Shown here one piece after another: positions 7,591 through 14,031 of a stretch of 16,761 bases of DNA (positions are counted from its first letter, which is position 1; each line of letters starts with the position of its first letter). Below the pieces are notes generated by a model, which was given only the letters and a program-made list of their open reading frames with translations, was not told the DNA's origin and did no database searches. The stretch is from Natrialbaceae archaeon Tc-Br11_E2g1 (GTDB lineage: Archaea; Halobacteriota; Halobacteria; Halobacteriales; Natrialbaceae), in assembly GCA_001564255.1 (NCBI GenBank), contig LKNC01000022.1, positions 1 to 16,761 on the forward strand, read 5' to 3'. The translations under genes were made by a program, and so were the position numbers.

Positions 7591-7636
7591 GATGTTCGGT
7601 GAGTCCACGACTGAGCGAGCGAAGCGACGTGAAGAA

Positions 7637-7660
7637 GTGGACTCGCCGGGATTTGAACCC
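7637..7660 (-). repeat. Exact copy of the tRNA-Ala 3' end (att-like direct repeat)
   Basis: These 24 bases are identical to 7779-7802, the T-arm, 3' acceptor strand and discriminator base of the tRNA-Ala gene plus one flanking base, in the same orientation 142 bp away. Tyrosine integrases that use tRNA genes leave such a 3'-end duplicate at the far side of the integrated element. The D-arm and anticodon parts are absent, so this is not a second tRNA gene. Confidence 0.8.
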
Positions 7661-7745
7661 ATTGTGAGACGTTCCTGTTCGTTCGTGCCTCACTGCGCGG
7701 GCTGCGACTCACAGGGCTTCAAATCCGGGCGTCGACGACGATTTA

Positions 7746-7771
7746 CGGCGCTCACGGATTTGTTCGCGCCG
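7746..7771. repeat. Inverted repeat CGGCGC...GCGCCG just downstream of tRNA-Ala
   Basis: Six-base arms at 7746-7751 and 7766-7771 around a 14-nt loop, starting 9 nt beyond the tRNA 3' end on the minus strand. It could help end or process the tRNA transcript, or belong to the att region. Confidence 0.35.
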
Positions 7772-7779
7772 CAGAATAG

Positions 7780-7851
7780 TGGACTCGCCGGGATTTGAAC
7801 CCGGGGCCTCTTCCTTGCGAAGGAAGCGATCTGCCACTGATCTACGAGCCC
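7780..7851 (-). tRNA. tRNA-Ala (anticodon CGC)
   Basis: Read on the minus strand, the 72-nt gene starts GGGCTCG and ends CGAGTCC plus discriminator A; the acceptor strands pair over 7 bp and include the G3:U70 wobble pair that marks alanine tRNAs. The D-arm is GATCAGTGGCAGATC, the anticodon stem CTTCC/GGAAG holds loop TTCGCAA (anticodon CGC, reading GCG), and the T-arm contains GGTTCAAATCC. CCA is not encoded and no intron is present. Its 3' end is duplicated at 7637-7660. Confidence 0.95.
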
Positions 7852-7872
7852 TCGAGAACGCGTAACCGGCGT

Positions 7873-7884
7873 CGCTATTTGTAG
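7873..7884 (-). promoter_or_regulatory. Putative promoter of tRNA-Ala
   Basis: On the minus strand CTACAAATAGCG gives a TATA-like CAAATAG centred about 27 nt before the tRNA 5' end, the expected archaeal distance to the start of transcription. Confidence 0.5.
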
Positions 7885-7914
7885 CTTGTGTTTCGGCGGT
7901 TCTGTTGCCGGCCC

Positions 7915-8535
7915 TCACAGCCTCGAGTCGCCCTGGGCGGGTCGGTCGCGGGCGCGGGGTGGGACATAGAGGAGCCGTGCCCGGCCGGCGACGAGTCCGA
8001 TCAGGAAGCCGGTGAAGTGAGCGATCAGGGCGGCCCGAGGGCTGGCAGTCGCCAGGGTGACGACACCGGCGAGCGAGAAGAAGACGAGGGCGACGAGCCA
8101 CGTGGGCACCTTGACGATCGAGGACAGTCCCTCGGCGACGGGGTTCGAGGCCAGAAGGTATCCGAGCAGGGCGAAGACGGCACCGCTGGCTCCGAGGACG
8201 CCGACGCTGGCTCCGAGAACGCCACCGAACCAGACCTGTGAGATCCCCGCGAGTGCGCCGGTGACGACGAAAAAGAGGTGAAAACGCAGGCGAGTAGTGG
8301 CCCTCGCGACCGGCCAGCCGAAGACGACGAGGGCGACGCTGTTCGAGACGAGGTGCCCGAGACCACCGTGGGCGTAGACGCTGGTGACGACCGTCCAGGG
8401 GTTCTGGGAGACGGGCGTCGACAGGACGAACAGGCCGGCGACCGCACCGACGAGCCCCGCGAGCGCCTGGACGACGGCGACGAGCAAGAAGAGGGCCAGC
8501 GTCTCGAGGATCGGGCCGGCCGAGGATCGGGACAT
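7915..8535 (-). CDS. Rhomboid-family intramembrane serine protease
   Basis: 206 residues with about six membrane helices. The catalytic pair is clear: Ser117 in GVLGASGAVFALLGYLL (the GxSG motif) and His173 in AHFTGFLIG on the last helix. SVYAHGGLGHLVSN (52-65) matches the conserved rhomboid loop and second helix with its His and Asn. It would cleave membrane-protein substrates within the bilayer; the substrate is unknown. I start at the ATG at 8535 because a CTTTTGT box sits about 27 nt before it; an upstream TTG at 8562 would place the start inside that box. It follows the S10 gene in the same direction but seems to have its own promoter. Confidence 0.93.
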   Translation of the reverse strand: MSRSSAGPILETLALFLLVAVVQALAGLVGAVAGLFVLSTPVSQNPWTVVTSVYAHGGLGHLVSNSVALVVFGWPVARATTRLRFHLFFVVTGALAGISQVWFGGVLGASVGVLGASGAVFALLGYLLASNPVAEGLSSIVKVPTWLVALVFFSLAGVVTLATASPRAALIAHFTGFLIGLVAGRARLLYVPPRARDRPAQGDSRL

Positions 8536-8556
8536 ACCGACCGCTACGGGCGGAAC

Positions 8557-8567
8557 GGACAAAAGAA
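8557..8567 (-). promoter_or_regulatory. Putative leaderless promoter of the rhomboid gene (CTTTTGT box)
   Basis: The minus-strand CTTTTGT occupies 8559-8565, its near edge 24 nt before the ATG. The same heptamer occurs at nearly the same distance before the NifU-like and LVIVD genes. Confidence 0.5.
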
Positions 8568-8634
8568 CTCAGGAGTCTTGCAGCTGTCGAACACGATGCC
8601 CGAAAACTGGCATCCCGATACGGGGGTCGATCGA

Positions 8635-8943
8635 TCAGTCCTCGAGGACGATCTCGATCGAGACGTCGTTGGGCACCTGGATGCGCATGAGCTGACGGAG
8701 TGCGCGTTCGTCGGCGTCCAGATCGATCAGGCGCTTGTGGACGCGCATTTCCCAGTGCTCCCACGTCGCGGTACCCTCGCCGTCGGGCGACTTTCGCGTC
8801 GGAACCTCGAGGGTCTTGGTCGGCAGCGGGATCGGACCGCTGAGGTTGACGCCGGTGTTGTTCGCAATCTCGCGGACGTCCTCACAGATGTTATCGAGGT
8901 CCTGTGGGCTCGTGCCTGCGAGTCGAACGCGTGCCTGCTGCAT
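8635..8943 (-). CDS. rpsJ: 30S ribosomal protein S10 (uS10)
   Basis: 102 residues, full length. [40 protein letters not shown] and [11 protein letters not shown] are characteristic of archaeal/eukaryotic uS10, a protein of the small-subunit head. The protein ends in an acidic [13 protein letters not shown] tail. Its ATG directly abuts the EF-1A stop (TAAATG) with no gap, so both come from one message. A GAGGTC inside the EF-1A end, about 12 nt upstream, is a weak possible ribosome-binding site; coupling is more likely. The EF-1A/S10 pairing is a conserved archaeal arrangement. Confidence 0.97.
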   Translation of the reverse strand: MQQARVRLAGTSPQDLDNICEDVREIANNTGVNLSGPIPLPTKTLEVPTRKSPDGEGTATWEHWEMRVHKRLIDLDADERALRQLMRIQVPNDVSIEIVLED

Positions 8944-10206
8944 TTATTTCTCGTCGACCTCGAGGACCTTGCCGGCCGCGATGGTCTGACCCATGTCACG
9001 GATGGCGAAGCTCCCGAGTTCGGGAATCTCGCTCGAGGGCTCGATGCTGAGGGGCTTCTGTGGTCGGATGGTGACCACGGCAGCGTCACCCGACTGGATG
9101 AAGTCGGGGTTCTCCTCTGCGACCTCGCCGCTTGCGGGGTCCATCTTCTTGTCGATGGACTCGATCGTACAGGCGACCTGTGCCGTGTGGGCGTGGAACA
9201 CCGGGGTGTACCCCGCGGTGATCACGGACGGGTGTTGCATGACGACGACCTGTGCCTGGAACGTCTCGGCGACGCTCGGTGGCTCCTCGGCGGGGCCACA
9301 GACGTCACCACGGCGGATGTCGTCTTTGCCGATGCCGCGGACGTTGAATCCGACGTTGTCACCGGGCTCCGCTTTGGGCACCTCTTCGTGGTGCATCTCG
9401 ATCGTCTTCACTTCGCCGCCGACGTCGCTGGGCTGGAAGGAGACGTTGTCGCCGACGTTCATCACACCGGTCTCGATACGTCCGACGGGGACGGTACCGA
9501 TACCGGAGATCGTGTACACGTCCTGGATGGGGAGACGCAGCGGTGCGTCCGTCGGTGGCTGTGGAGCTGGCAGGTTGTTGAGTGCCTCGAGCAGGGTTTC
9601 GCCGTCGTACCACGGCGTGTTGTCGGAGTCCTCGGCGATGTTGTCGCCCTCGAACGCCGAGATCGGGATGAACGAGGCGTCCTCGGTGTTGAACTGAACC
9701 TGGTTCAGCAGCTGCGTCACCTCTTCGACGACGTCGTCGTAGGTGGATTCCTGGTAGTCGACGACGTCCATCTTGTTGATGCCGATGATGAGTTCGTCGA
9801 TACCGAGGGTACGAGCCAGGAAGACGTGCTCTTGGGTCTGGGGCGCGACACCGTCGTCAGCGGCGACGACGAGGACGGCGTTGTCCGCCTGGGATGCGCC
9901 CGTGATCATGTTCTTGACGAAGTCGCGGTGGCCAGGACAGTCGACGATGGTAAAGTCGTACTCGTCGGTGGTGAACTCCTGGTGGGCGATGTCGATGGTG
10001 ACACCACGCTCTCGCTCCTCGGCGAGGTTGTCCATGACGTAGGCGAACTCGAATCCGCCTTTGCCTTTCTCTTCTGCTTCCTCGCGGTGCTGTTCGATGA
10101 CGTGCTCGGGTACGCTCCCCGTCTCGAAGAGGAGGCGCCCGACCAGTGTACTCTTTCCGTGGTCAACGTGACCGATGACGGCCAGGTTCTGGTGTTGTTC
10201 GCTCAT
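8944..10206 (-). CDS. tuf: Translation elongation factor EF-1 alpha (aEF1A)
   Basis: 420 residues, the normal archaeal length. It is the GTPase that delivers aminoacyl-tRNA to the ribosome. G-domain motifs are in place: GHVDHGKST (12-20), the [12 protein letters not shown] switch region with the G2 Thr (68-79), DCPGH (89-93), NKMD (144-147) and a SAF G5 motif. The two beta-barrel domains follow, with [29 protein letters not shown] and a C-terminal [18 protein letters not shown]. It leads a two-gene unit with S10. A long frame on the opposite strand is only an antisense shadow. Archaeal annotations use tuf or tef1a for the symbol. Confidence 0.98.
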   Translation of the reverse strand: MSEQHQNLAVIGHVDHGKSTLVGRLLFETGSVPEHVIEQHREEAEEKGKGGFEFAYVMDNLAEERERGVTIDIAHQEFTTDEYDFTIVDCPGHRDFVKNMITGASQADNAVLVVAADDGVAPQTQEHVFLARTLGIDELIIGINKMDVVDYQESTYDDVVEEVTQLLNQVQFNTEDASFIPISAFEGDNIAEDSDNTPWYDGETLLEALNNLPAPQPPTDAPLRLPIQDVYTISGIGTVPVGRIETGVMNVGDNVSFQPSDVGGEVKTIEMHHEEVPKAEPGDNVGFNVRGIGKDDIRRGDVCGPAEEPPSVAETFQAQVVVMQHPSVITAGYTPVFHAHTAQVACTIESIDKKMDPASGEVAEENPDFIQSGDAAVVTIRPQKPLSIEPSSEIPELGSFAIRDMGQTIAAGKVLEVDEK

Positions 10207-10225
10207 TGTTGTAGCTCACGCGCAG

Positions 10226-10265
10226 AGGCGCTTATATCGGTCTATTTTGCCCGTTGCGGTTAAAA
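10226..10265 (-). promoter_or_regulatory. Promoter region of the EF-1A/S10 unit
   Basis: On the minus strand CCGATATAAGC gives a good TATA box centred about 28 nt before the EF-1A ATG, consistent with a leaderless message. A second AT-rich box, GGTTTTAACC, lies farther upstream near 10259-10268 and could be a distal promoter. Confidence 0.6.
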
Positions 10266-10311
10266 CCATTTCGAAACCCCGTTCAGACCACCCCGGAGCC
10301 CGCTTGCGGTT

Positions 10312-10326
10312 TGTGTCGGTGACACA
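10312..10326. repeat. Short palindrome TGTGTC-GGT-GACACA between hom and EF-1A
   Basis: Perfect 6-bp arms with a 3-nt centre, midway in the 201-nt gap. No T-tract follows, so it is more likely an operator or a chance structure than a terminator. The rest of the gap shows no gene. Confidence 0.35.
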
Positions 10327-10372
10327 CTGACATGGACGGTCCGATCGAGGGGACTGTGTCCTGGAGACGATC

Positions 10373-10386
10373 GTTCGAAAAGACGG
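10373..10386 (-). terminator. Possible oligo-T terminator after homoserine dehydrogenase
   Basis: About 25-30 nt beyond the hom stop the minus strand reads CCCCGTCTTTTCGAA. Archaeal transcription often ends at short T-runs without a hairpin. Four Ts make this a weak case. Confidence 0.25.
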
Positions 10387-10407
10387 GGCGCGCCGATCGT
10401 GGGCCGA

Positions 10408-11355
10408 TTACAGCTCTGGCAGTCGACCGACGTCGGAGAGGACGGCCGTCGCCGTCTCCGGTCCACCGGCCCCACGGCCGCTGTTGTGGAGACTGCCGGC
10501 GTTTCGCGTCTCGATCTGGACGATGTTACGCGTGCCGGTAACCGCGAGCGCGCCGTTTTCGGGAACCAGACGCGGGCCGACGCGGACGCCCTCACGCGTT
10601 GCCTCGCCGATGAGTCGGATCGTCCGGCCGTCCTCGGCGGCGAGTTCGAGTGCGCTCCCCGGAACGTTCTGGATACCGTCTACCTCCGCGTCCTCGAGGC
10701 TGAAGCCACCGTCGGAGAGCACGTTCGCGAGGATGACGAACTTCAGTGCGGCGTCAGTGCCGTCGACGTCGAAGGTGGGGTCGGCTTCCGCGACACCCAG
10801 GTCCTGGGCTTCACCCAGGACGTGTTCGTAGCCCAGTCCCTCGGCGGCCATCCGCGTGAGGATGAAATTCGCCGTCCCGTTCAACACGCCTCGAACCGCG
10901 GTGACGGACTCGGGCGTGCAGTCTTCGATCGTCGAGAGGACCGGGATCGCGCCACCGACGGTCGCCTCAAAACGGATCGAACCCGCACTCGCCGCCTCGA
11001 GGTCTCGCAGTTCCTCGTATCGCTCGGCGACCGGCCCCTTGTTCGCGAGCACGACGTGGCGGTCGTCCTCGAGTGCGCGAACGACGTGGCTGAACCCGGG
11101 TTCGGCGTCGCCGAGGGTGGTCGGCGTCGCCTCGATCAGGACGTCGTAGTCGCTATCGAAGACGGCCTCGGGGTCACCGGAGCCGACCCCCTCGCCCGCG
11201 TCCTTGCTCGCGAGGACACTCGAGACGTCGATACCGACCTCGTCTACCGTGGCGGTACTCGAGTCGGCGATGGCGACGACCTCGTGGCCGTACTCGCCGG
11301 CAAGTTCAGCGACCGAGCGCCCGACTGCGCCTGCTCCGAGGATGGCGAGTCTCAT
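10408..11355 (-). CDS. hom: Homoserine dehydrogenase (no C-terminal ACT domain)
   Basis: 315 residues. It reduces aspartate semialdehyde to homoserine, the branch point to threonine and methionine. The Rossmann loop is GAGAVG (7-12). VLANKGP holds Lys106, part of the conserved active-site region. EATVGGAIPVL, GVLNGTANFIL and the signature LGVAEADPTFDVDGTDAALK (about 186-205) are intact. It ends soon after the catalytic part, so it lacks the ACT regulatory tail of many bacterial enzymes. An ACT-domain protein is encoded immediately upstream with a 1-nt overlap (TGATG), and a GGGGTGA inside that gene can serve as ribosome-binding site. The pair probably forms a regulated enzyme in two pieces. 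Confidence 0.95.
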   Translation of the reverse strand: MRLAILGAGAVGRSVAELAGEYGHEVVAIADSSTATVDEVGIDVSSVLASKDAGEGVGSGDPEAVFDSDYDVLIEATPTTLGDAEPGFSHVVRALEDDRHVVLANKGPVAERYEELRDLEAASAGSIRFEATVGGAIPVLSTIEDCTPESVTAVRGVLNGTANFILTRMAAEGLGYEHVLGEAQDLGVAEADPTFDVDGTDAALKFVILANVLSDGGFSLEDAEVDGIQNVPGSALELAAEDGRTIRLIGEATREGVRVGPRLVPENGALAVTGTRNIVQIETRNAGSLHNSGRGAGGPETATAVLSDVGRLPEL

Positions 11356-11906
11356 CAGGCGTCACCCCCCGGGAGCGGTTCGACGACCGAGAGGTCGCGT
11401 TCGTCGGCGACCGACCGAACAGCCGAAAAGGCTTCGTCGATCCGTCCGGAATCGACCGCAAGCCGGACCCGGGCGCTCGACGTTTCGTCGATACCGTCGG
11501 GAGCGGCAAGCGAGAGGTCGACCACCGCGGCCTCGGCGTCGGCCTCGATCGCCTCGAGGGTCCCCGAGAGGTCGGTCTCGACGAGCCGGCCGACGAGGAC
11601 GACGTTCACCTCCTCGCCGTAGCGTTCCTCGCCGGCCTGGATCACGTTGACGCCGGCGTCCCGGAGCGCGTCGACGATCCCGTCGAAGCGGTCCGGCGGA
11701 CACTCCAGATCGACCTCGACGGGGATGTGTCCCCGTGGGGTGATGTTGCCACGCTGGTGGTGAATCGAGAGCAGGTTGCCACCGTTGTCGGCGATCGGTC
11801 GCAGGGCCCGAAGGAGCTCTCCGGGCTCGTCGACGAGCTCGAGACGGACTGTGTAGGCACGGACGCCGCCGTCTGTCTCGGCGTCACCGTCGGTCTCGTC
11901 AGTCAT
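11355..11906 (-). CDS. ACT-domain regulatory protein paired with homoserine dehydrogenase
   Basis: 183 residues. The N-terminal part reads RAYTVRLELVDEPGELLRAL, then ADNGGNLLSIHHQRG, a standard ACT fold start (the conserved Gly of the ligand loop lies in DEPGELL). The C-terminal half (VNVVLVGRL, then EAEAAVVDLSLA-type strands) looks like a second, diverged domain. ACT domains bind amino acids and feed back on biosynthetic enzymes; next to hom, threonine or methionine is the natural guess. I start at the ATG at 11906 because GGAGGTG lies 6 nt before it. An in-frame GTG at 11936 is the alternative. A 14-codon upstream ORF (11899-11943) overlaps this start. Downstream overlap with hom is 1 nt. 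Confidence 0.88.
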   Translation of the reverse strand: MTDETDGDAETDGGVRAYTVRLELVDEPGELLRALRPIADNGGNLLSIHHQRGNITPRGHIPVEVDLECPPDRFDGIVDALRDAGVNVIQAGEERYGEEVNVVLVGRLVETDLSGTLEAIEADAEAAVVDLSLAAPDGIDETSSARVRLAVDSGRIDEAFSAVRSVADERDLSVVEPLPGGDA

Positions 11907-11943
11907 CGCTGACACCTCCGAACTGCGGACGTCCACGCGTCAT
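11899..11943 (-). CDS. Upstream ORF (14 aa) overlapping the ACT gene start
   Basis: ATG at 11943 opens MTRGRPQFGGVSDD and stops with TGA 8 nt inside the ACT gene in another frame. Its ATG lies about 35 nt from the TATA-like box, where a near-leaderless start would fall. It contains the GGAGGTG that serves the ACT gene. It could tune ACT/hom translation, or simply be untranslated leader. Confidence 0.3.
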   Translation of the reverse strand: MTRGRPQFGGVSDD

Positions 11944-11971
11944 AGTGTACGAGTGAACGGTTGGCGCGTAA

Positions 11972-11984
11972 AAGCATATAGGCG
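11972..11984 (-). promoter_or_regulatory. Putative promoter of the ACT-hom operon
   Basis: On the minus strand GCCTATATGCTTT has a TATA-like TATATG centred near 11978. A transcript starting about 25 nt on would have a leader of about 45 nt before the ACT ATG, consistent with use of the Shine-Dalgarno sequence there. Confidence 0.55.
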
Positions 11985-12288
11985 TTCCCAAAACTGGCCA
12001 GGGGTGTCTCGCGTTGGCGACACAGGCGAGCCCCGGCTGTGACCCGGGCAAGGATGGAAAGAGCGGGGTGATATGGCCAACAGACGGGTGGTCGGAGTCG
12101 TCTTCGGGCTCGCCCAGCGGATCCTCGAGCCGGCGTTCGTCGGCCGGTTCCGGGCCACTCCGGGCGATAGCTCGCGCCTTTTGCCTGCTGGACCGCGCTC
12201 TCCTGGTCGGTTCGACCGGAAGAGGCCACCGAGTTGTCACTCGGCAGTGTCGTCCGTCCGGGGTCGGCGCTCGAGACGTGGAGACCGA
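11985..12288. other. Non-genic stretch with a possible frame-broken small gene
   Basis: No intact gene. On the minus strand one frame reads TDQESAVQQAKGASYRPEWP (12211 to about 12152), and the next frame takes over within a base or two at 12145 with ADERRLEDPLGEPEDDSDHP. Both are acidic and use haloarchaeal codons, so a small protein gene broken by a one-base indel is possible. The joined frame would have no clear start and would run through the ACT promoter. I recognise no RNA gene here. Confidence 0.3.
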
Positions 12289-12657
12289 TCAGAAGTGATT
12301 CTTCCCGGGGTTCGAGGATCCCCAGTCGCCACGGCCGCCCTCGGTGCGATCGATCCCCATGATCGACTCGGCCTGGTCGGGCCCGCCAAGTTGGTCACGC
12401 GGGTCGGGCACGCGTACGATCACGTCCTCGATCTCCTCCCACTCGAGCAGGGCCGCCTCGATGTTGCCAGTCGTCACGTCGGCGACCGAACAGCCACTAC
12501 AGCCGCCACCGAGTTCGATGACGACGTCACCCGTCTCGGGGTCGGCTTCCCGGACGGCGCTCGTCCCGCCGTGGGACTGGATGATCGGCATCTCACGCTC
12601 GATCCAGTCTTCCACGCGGGTCGCCAGTGTGGGGTTCTCGGGGTCCGGGTCGGTCAT
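12289..12657 (-). CDS. NifU C-terminal-like Fe-S cluster scaffold/carrier protein
   Basis: 122 residues. VEDWIEREMPIIQSHGGTSA followed by GDVVIELGGGCSGCSVADVT is the Nfu domain, with the cluster-binding CxxC at Cys53 and Cys56. Nfu-type proteins hold a 4Fe-4S cluster between two subunits and pass it to target enzymes. The tail after about residue 95 (MGIDRTEGGRGDWGSSNPGK) is flexible and glycine-rich and ends KNHF. No SufBCD or IscS partner lies nearby. It has its own CTTTTGT box, so it is probably transcribed alone. Confidence 0.92.
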   Translation of the reverse strand: MTDPDPENPTLATRVEDWIEREMPIIQSHGGTSAVREADPETGDVVIELGGGCSGCSVADVTTGNIEAALLEWEEIEDVIVRVPDPRDQLGGPDQAESIMGIDRTEGGRGDWGSSNPGKNHF

Positions 12658-12678
12658 CGACTACCCTAGGGACCACGG

Positions 12679-12689
12679 CAACAAAAGGT
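12679..12689 (-). promoter_or_regulatory. Putative leaderless promoter of the NifU-like gene (CTTTTGT box)
   Basis: Minus-strand CTTTTGT at 12681-12687, near edge 24 nt before the ATG at 12657, exactly as before the rhomboid gene. No Shine-Dalgarno sequence lies between. Confidence 0.5.
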
Positions 12690-12722
12690 TTGCTTCGCCG
12701 AGAAACGTCACGATCAATAGTA

Positions 12723-14000
12723 TCAGGCGTCGGTGAGAGACGGTGGATCGGCCTGGTCGCCCTCCTCGATCGGGAAGACGTACAGCGAGCCCGCAGTCGA
12801 GGCGTTCGGGATCAGTTCCGTCGAACTGGCGACGAACGTCTCGCCGGGGTCGGCGACTCGAGCGGTCCAAAAGCCCGCGATGTCGGGCTCGCGCCACCAG
12901 GCGAGTTCCGTCGGCTTCCCGGGATCGCTCACGTCGTGGATCTTCACCCCGCCCTGGTACCACGATGAGTAGAGGCGGTCCTCCCGGAGTTCGAAGTTGT
13001 GGGCGGTGGTCCACATCCCGCCCCGGTAGGAGGCGTCGTGTGTCGCCGGTGGTTCGACGCTCGCCACCAACGTCGGCTCGGTGGGGTCTCGCACGTCGAA
13101 GAGGTCGATCCCGCCTGCACCCACCGGGTCGCCGTCCTCACCCGCCCAGCTCTCTCTCCCGACGGCGAGCAGGTCGCCGGCGTCGTCGACCGCCGAGTAG
13201 TGGTCGTTACCCGGCAGCCCGAAGTAGGCGTCGTCGACCGCCGGCCCGTCTACCTCCCGTTGATCGTCGACGTCGGTCTCGGAGACGTGTGAGACGTACT
13301 CGGGGTCGGCCGGCTCGCTCACGTCGAGTAAGAAGGTGCCGGCGTTCCAGTAAGCGAGGACGGCGATGTCGTCGTGAACGTAGACGTCGTGGAGGTAGTG
13401 CAGACGCCACTCGACGTCCGCCCACGCGGGTTCGTACTCGAGGACGGACCAGCGGCCGATCTCTTCGGGGTCGTCCTCGCCGACGTCGAAAACCACGAGC
13501 GGGTTGCCGTCCTCGCCGTTTCGCACGACGTAGAGGTACTCGTCGTCGAGATAGCAGTTGTGGATGTGATAGCCGGTCTCGTACTCGCCGATCCGGACCG
13601 GCTCTCCGGGGTCGCTCACGTCGTAGAGAGCGAACCCTTCGAACTCGTCGAAGCCGGCGGGGTTGGCCGGACCCGGGACGACCAGCCGGTCGCCGGAGAC
13701 CTTGAGGTCCAAGATCTCGGTGAGGGGCCGACCGTCGACCTCGAGGTCCCGCCGCTGTGTGAGGACGGTCGGCTCCGCGGGATCGCTCACGTCGACGGCG
13801 GCGAAACCCTCGGTCGCGGCGACGTAGGCCGTGTCGCCGTCGTCGCCGACGACCGTCTCGGCGGCACCGTCGACGGGCACGGTACCGAGCGGGTCGTACG
13901 CTCGAGGATCGGTGCCCAGCAGGGACGTGGGGGAGACACAGCCGGCCGCGAGCGTCAGGGTACCCGTGGCGGCCGAGCCGAGGAGGGCTCTGCGGCGCAT
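12723..14000 (-). CDS. LVIVD-repeat lipoprotein (secreted beta-propeller-like)
   Basis: 425 residues. MRRRALLGSAATGTLTLAAGC is a signal peptide with twin-arginine character and lipobox (LAAGC, Cys21), so export and lipid anchoring outside the cell are likely. The rest is six or so repeats with a DVSDPxxP-type core: AVDVSDPAEPTVL, LYDVSDPGEPVRI, VFDVGEDDPEEI, LLDVSEPADPEYV, LFDVRDPTEPTLV and IHDVSDPGKPTEL. Each is about one propeller blade, with WNAG, HNC and HDVYVHDD loops between. This is the LVIVD repeat family, abundant in haloarchaea, with no known enzymatic role; a binding or scaffold role at the cell surface is a guess. It lies 30 nt from the kinase gene but has its own CTTTTGT box inside that gap. 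Confidence 0.9.
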   Translation of the reverse strand: MRRRALLGSAATGTLTLAAGCVSPTSLLGTDPRAYDPLGTVPVDGAAETVVGDDGDTAYVAATEGFAAVDVSDPAEPTVLTQRRDLEVDGRPLTEILDLKVSGDRLVVPGPANPAGFDEFEGFALYDVSDPGEPVRIGEYETGYHIHNCYLDDEYLYVVRNGEDGNPLVVFDVGEDDPEEIGRWSVLEYEPAWADVEWRLHYLHDVYVHDDIAVLAYWNAGTFLLDVSEPADPEYVSHVSETDVDDQREVDGPAVDDAYFGLPGNDHYSAVDDAGDLLAVGRESWAGEDGDPVGAGGIDLFDVRDPTEPTLVASVEPPATHDASYRGGMWTTAHNFELREDRLYSSWYQGGVKIHDVSDPGKPTELAWWREPDIAGFWTARVADPGETFVASSTELIPNASTAGSLYVFPIEEGDQADPPSLTDA

Positions 14001-14020
14001 ACGGTGGACTCGGCGCGTGG

Positions 14021-14031
14021 AGACAAAAGGT
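14021..14031 (-). promoter_or_regulatory. Putative leaderless promoter of the LVIVD gene (CTTTTGT box)
   Basis: Minus-strand CTTTTGT at 14023-14029, near edge 23 nt before the ATG. It sits in the 30-nt gap after the ROK kinase stop, so read-through from the kinase is also possible. Confidence 0.45.

Larger units (their letters stand above)
7322..7778. other. Gene-poor stretch with tRNA-end repeats and decayed coding traces
   Basis: No convincing intact gene in 457 nt. The minus strand holds a coding-like trace at about 7395-7500 (LEFEGVPEVVDHVSWDGS, then ATDVAGRL) inside a longer frame that runs into tRNA copies on one side and antisense thioesterase on the other, so it is at best a remnant. 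The part nearer the tRNA contains a 24-bp copy of the tRNA 3' end, an inverted fragment of it (7601-7608), a shorter third copy (7558-7571) and two hairpins. The overall picture is a degraded integration site. Confidence 0.55.

Noticed and set aside
7637..7660. Second tRNA gene
   Set aside because: Only the T-arm and 3' acceptor part are present; no D-arm or anticodon arm can be formed from the flanks.
7709..8764. 351-codon minus-strand frame running through tRNA-Ala, rhomboid and S10
   Set aside because: It crosses a tRNA gene and two genes in other frames; arginine-rich with no domain.
8278..10263. 661-codon open frame on the plus strand across rhomboid, S10 and EF-1A
   Set aside because: It is antisense to three well-identified genes; long antisense frames are common in GC-rich haloarchaeal DNA and its translation shows no domain.
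11985..12288. RNase P RNA or SRP RNA in the gap between ACT and NifU-like genes
   Set aside because: None of the conserved cores I know for these RNAs is visible on either strand, and only short imperfect stems form.
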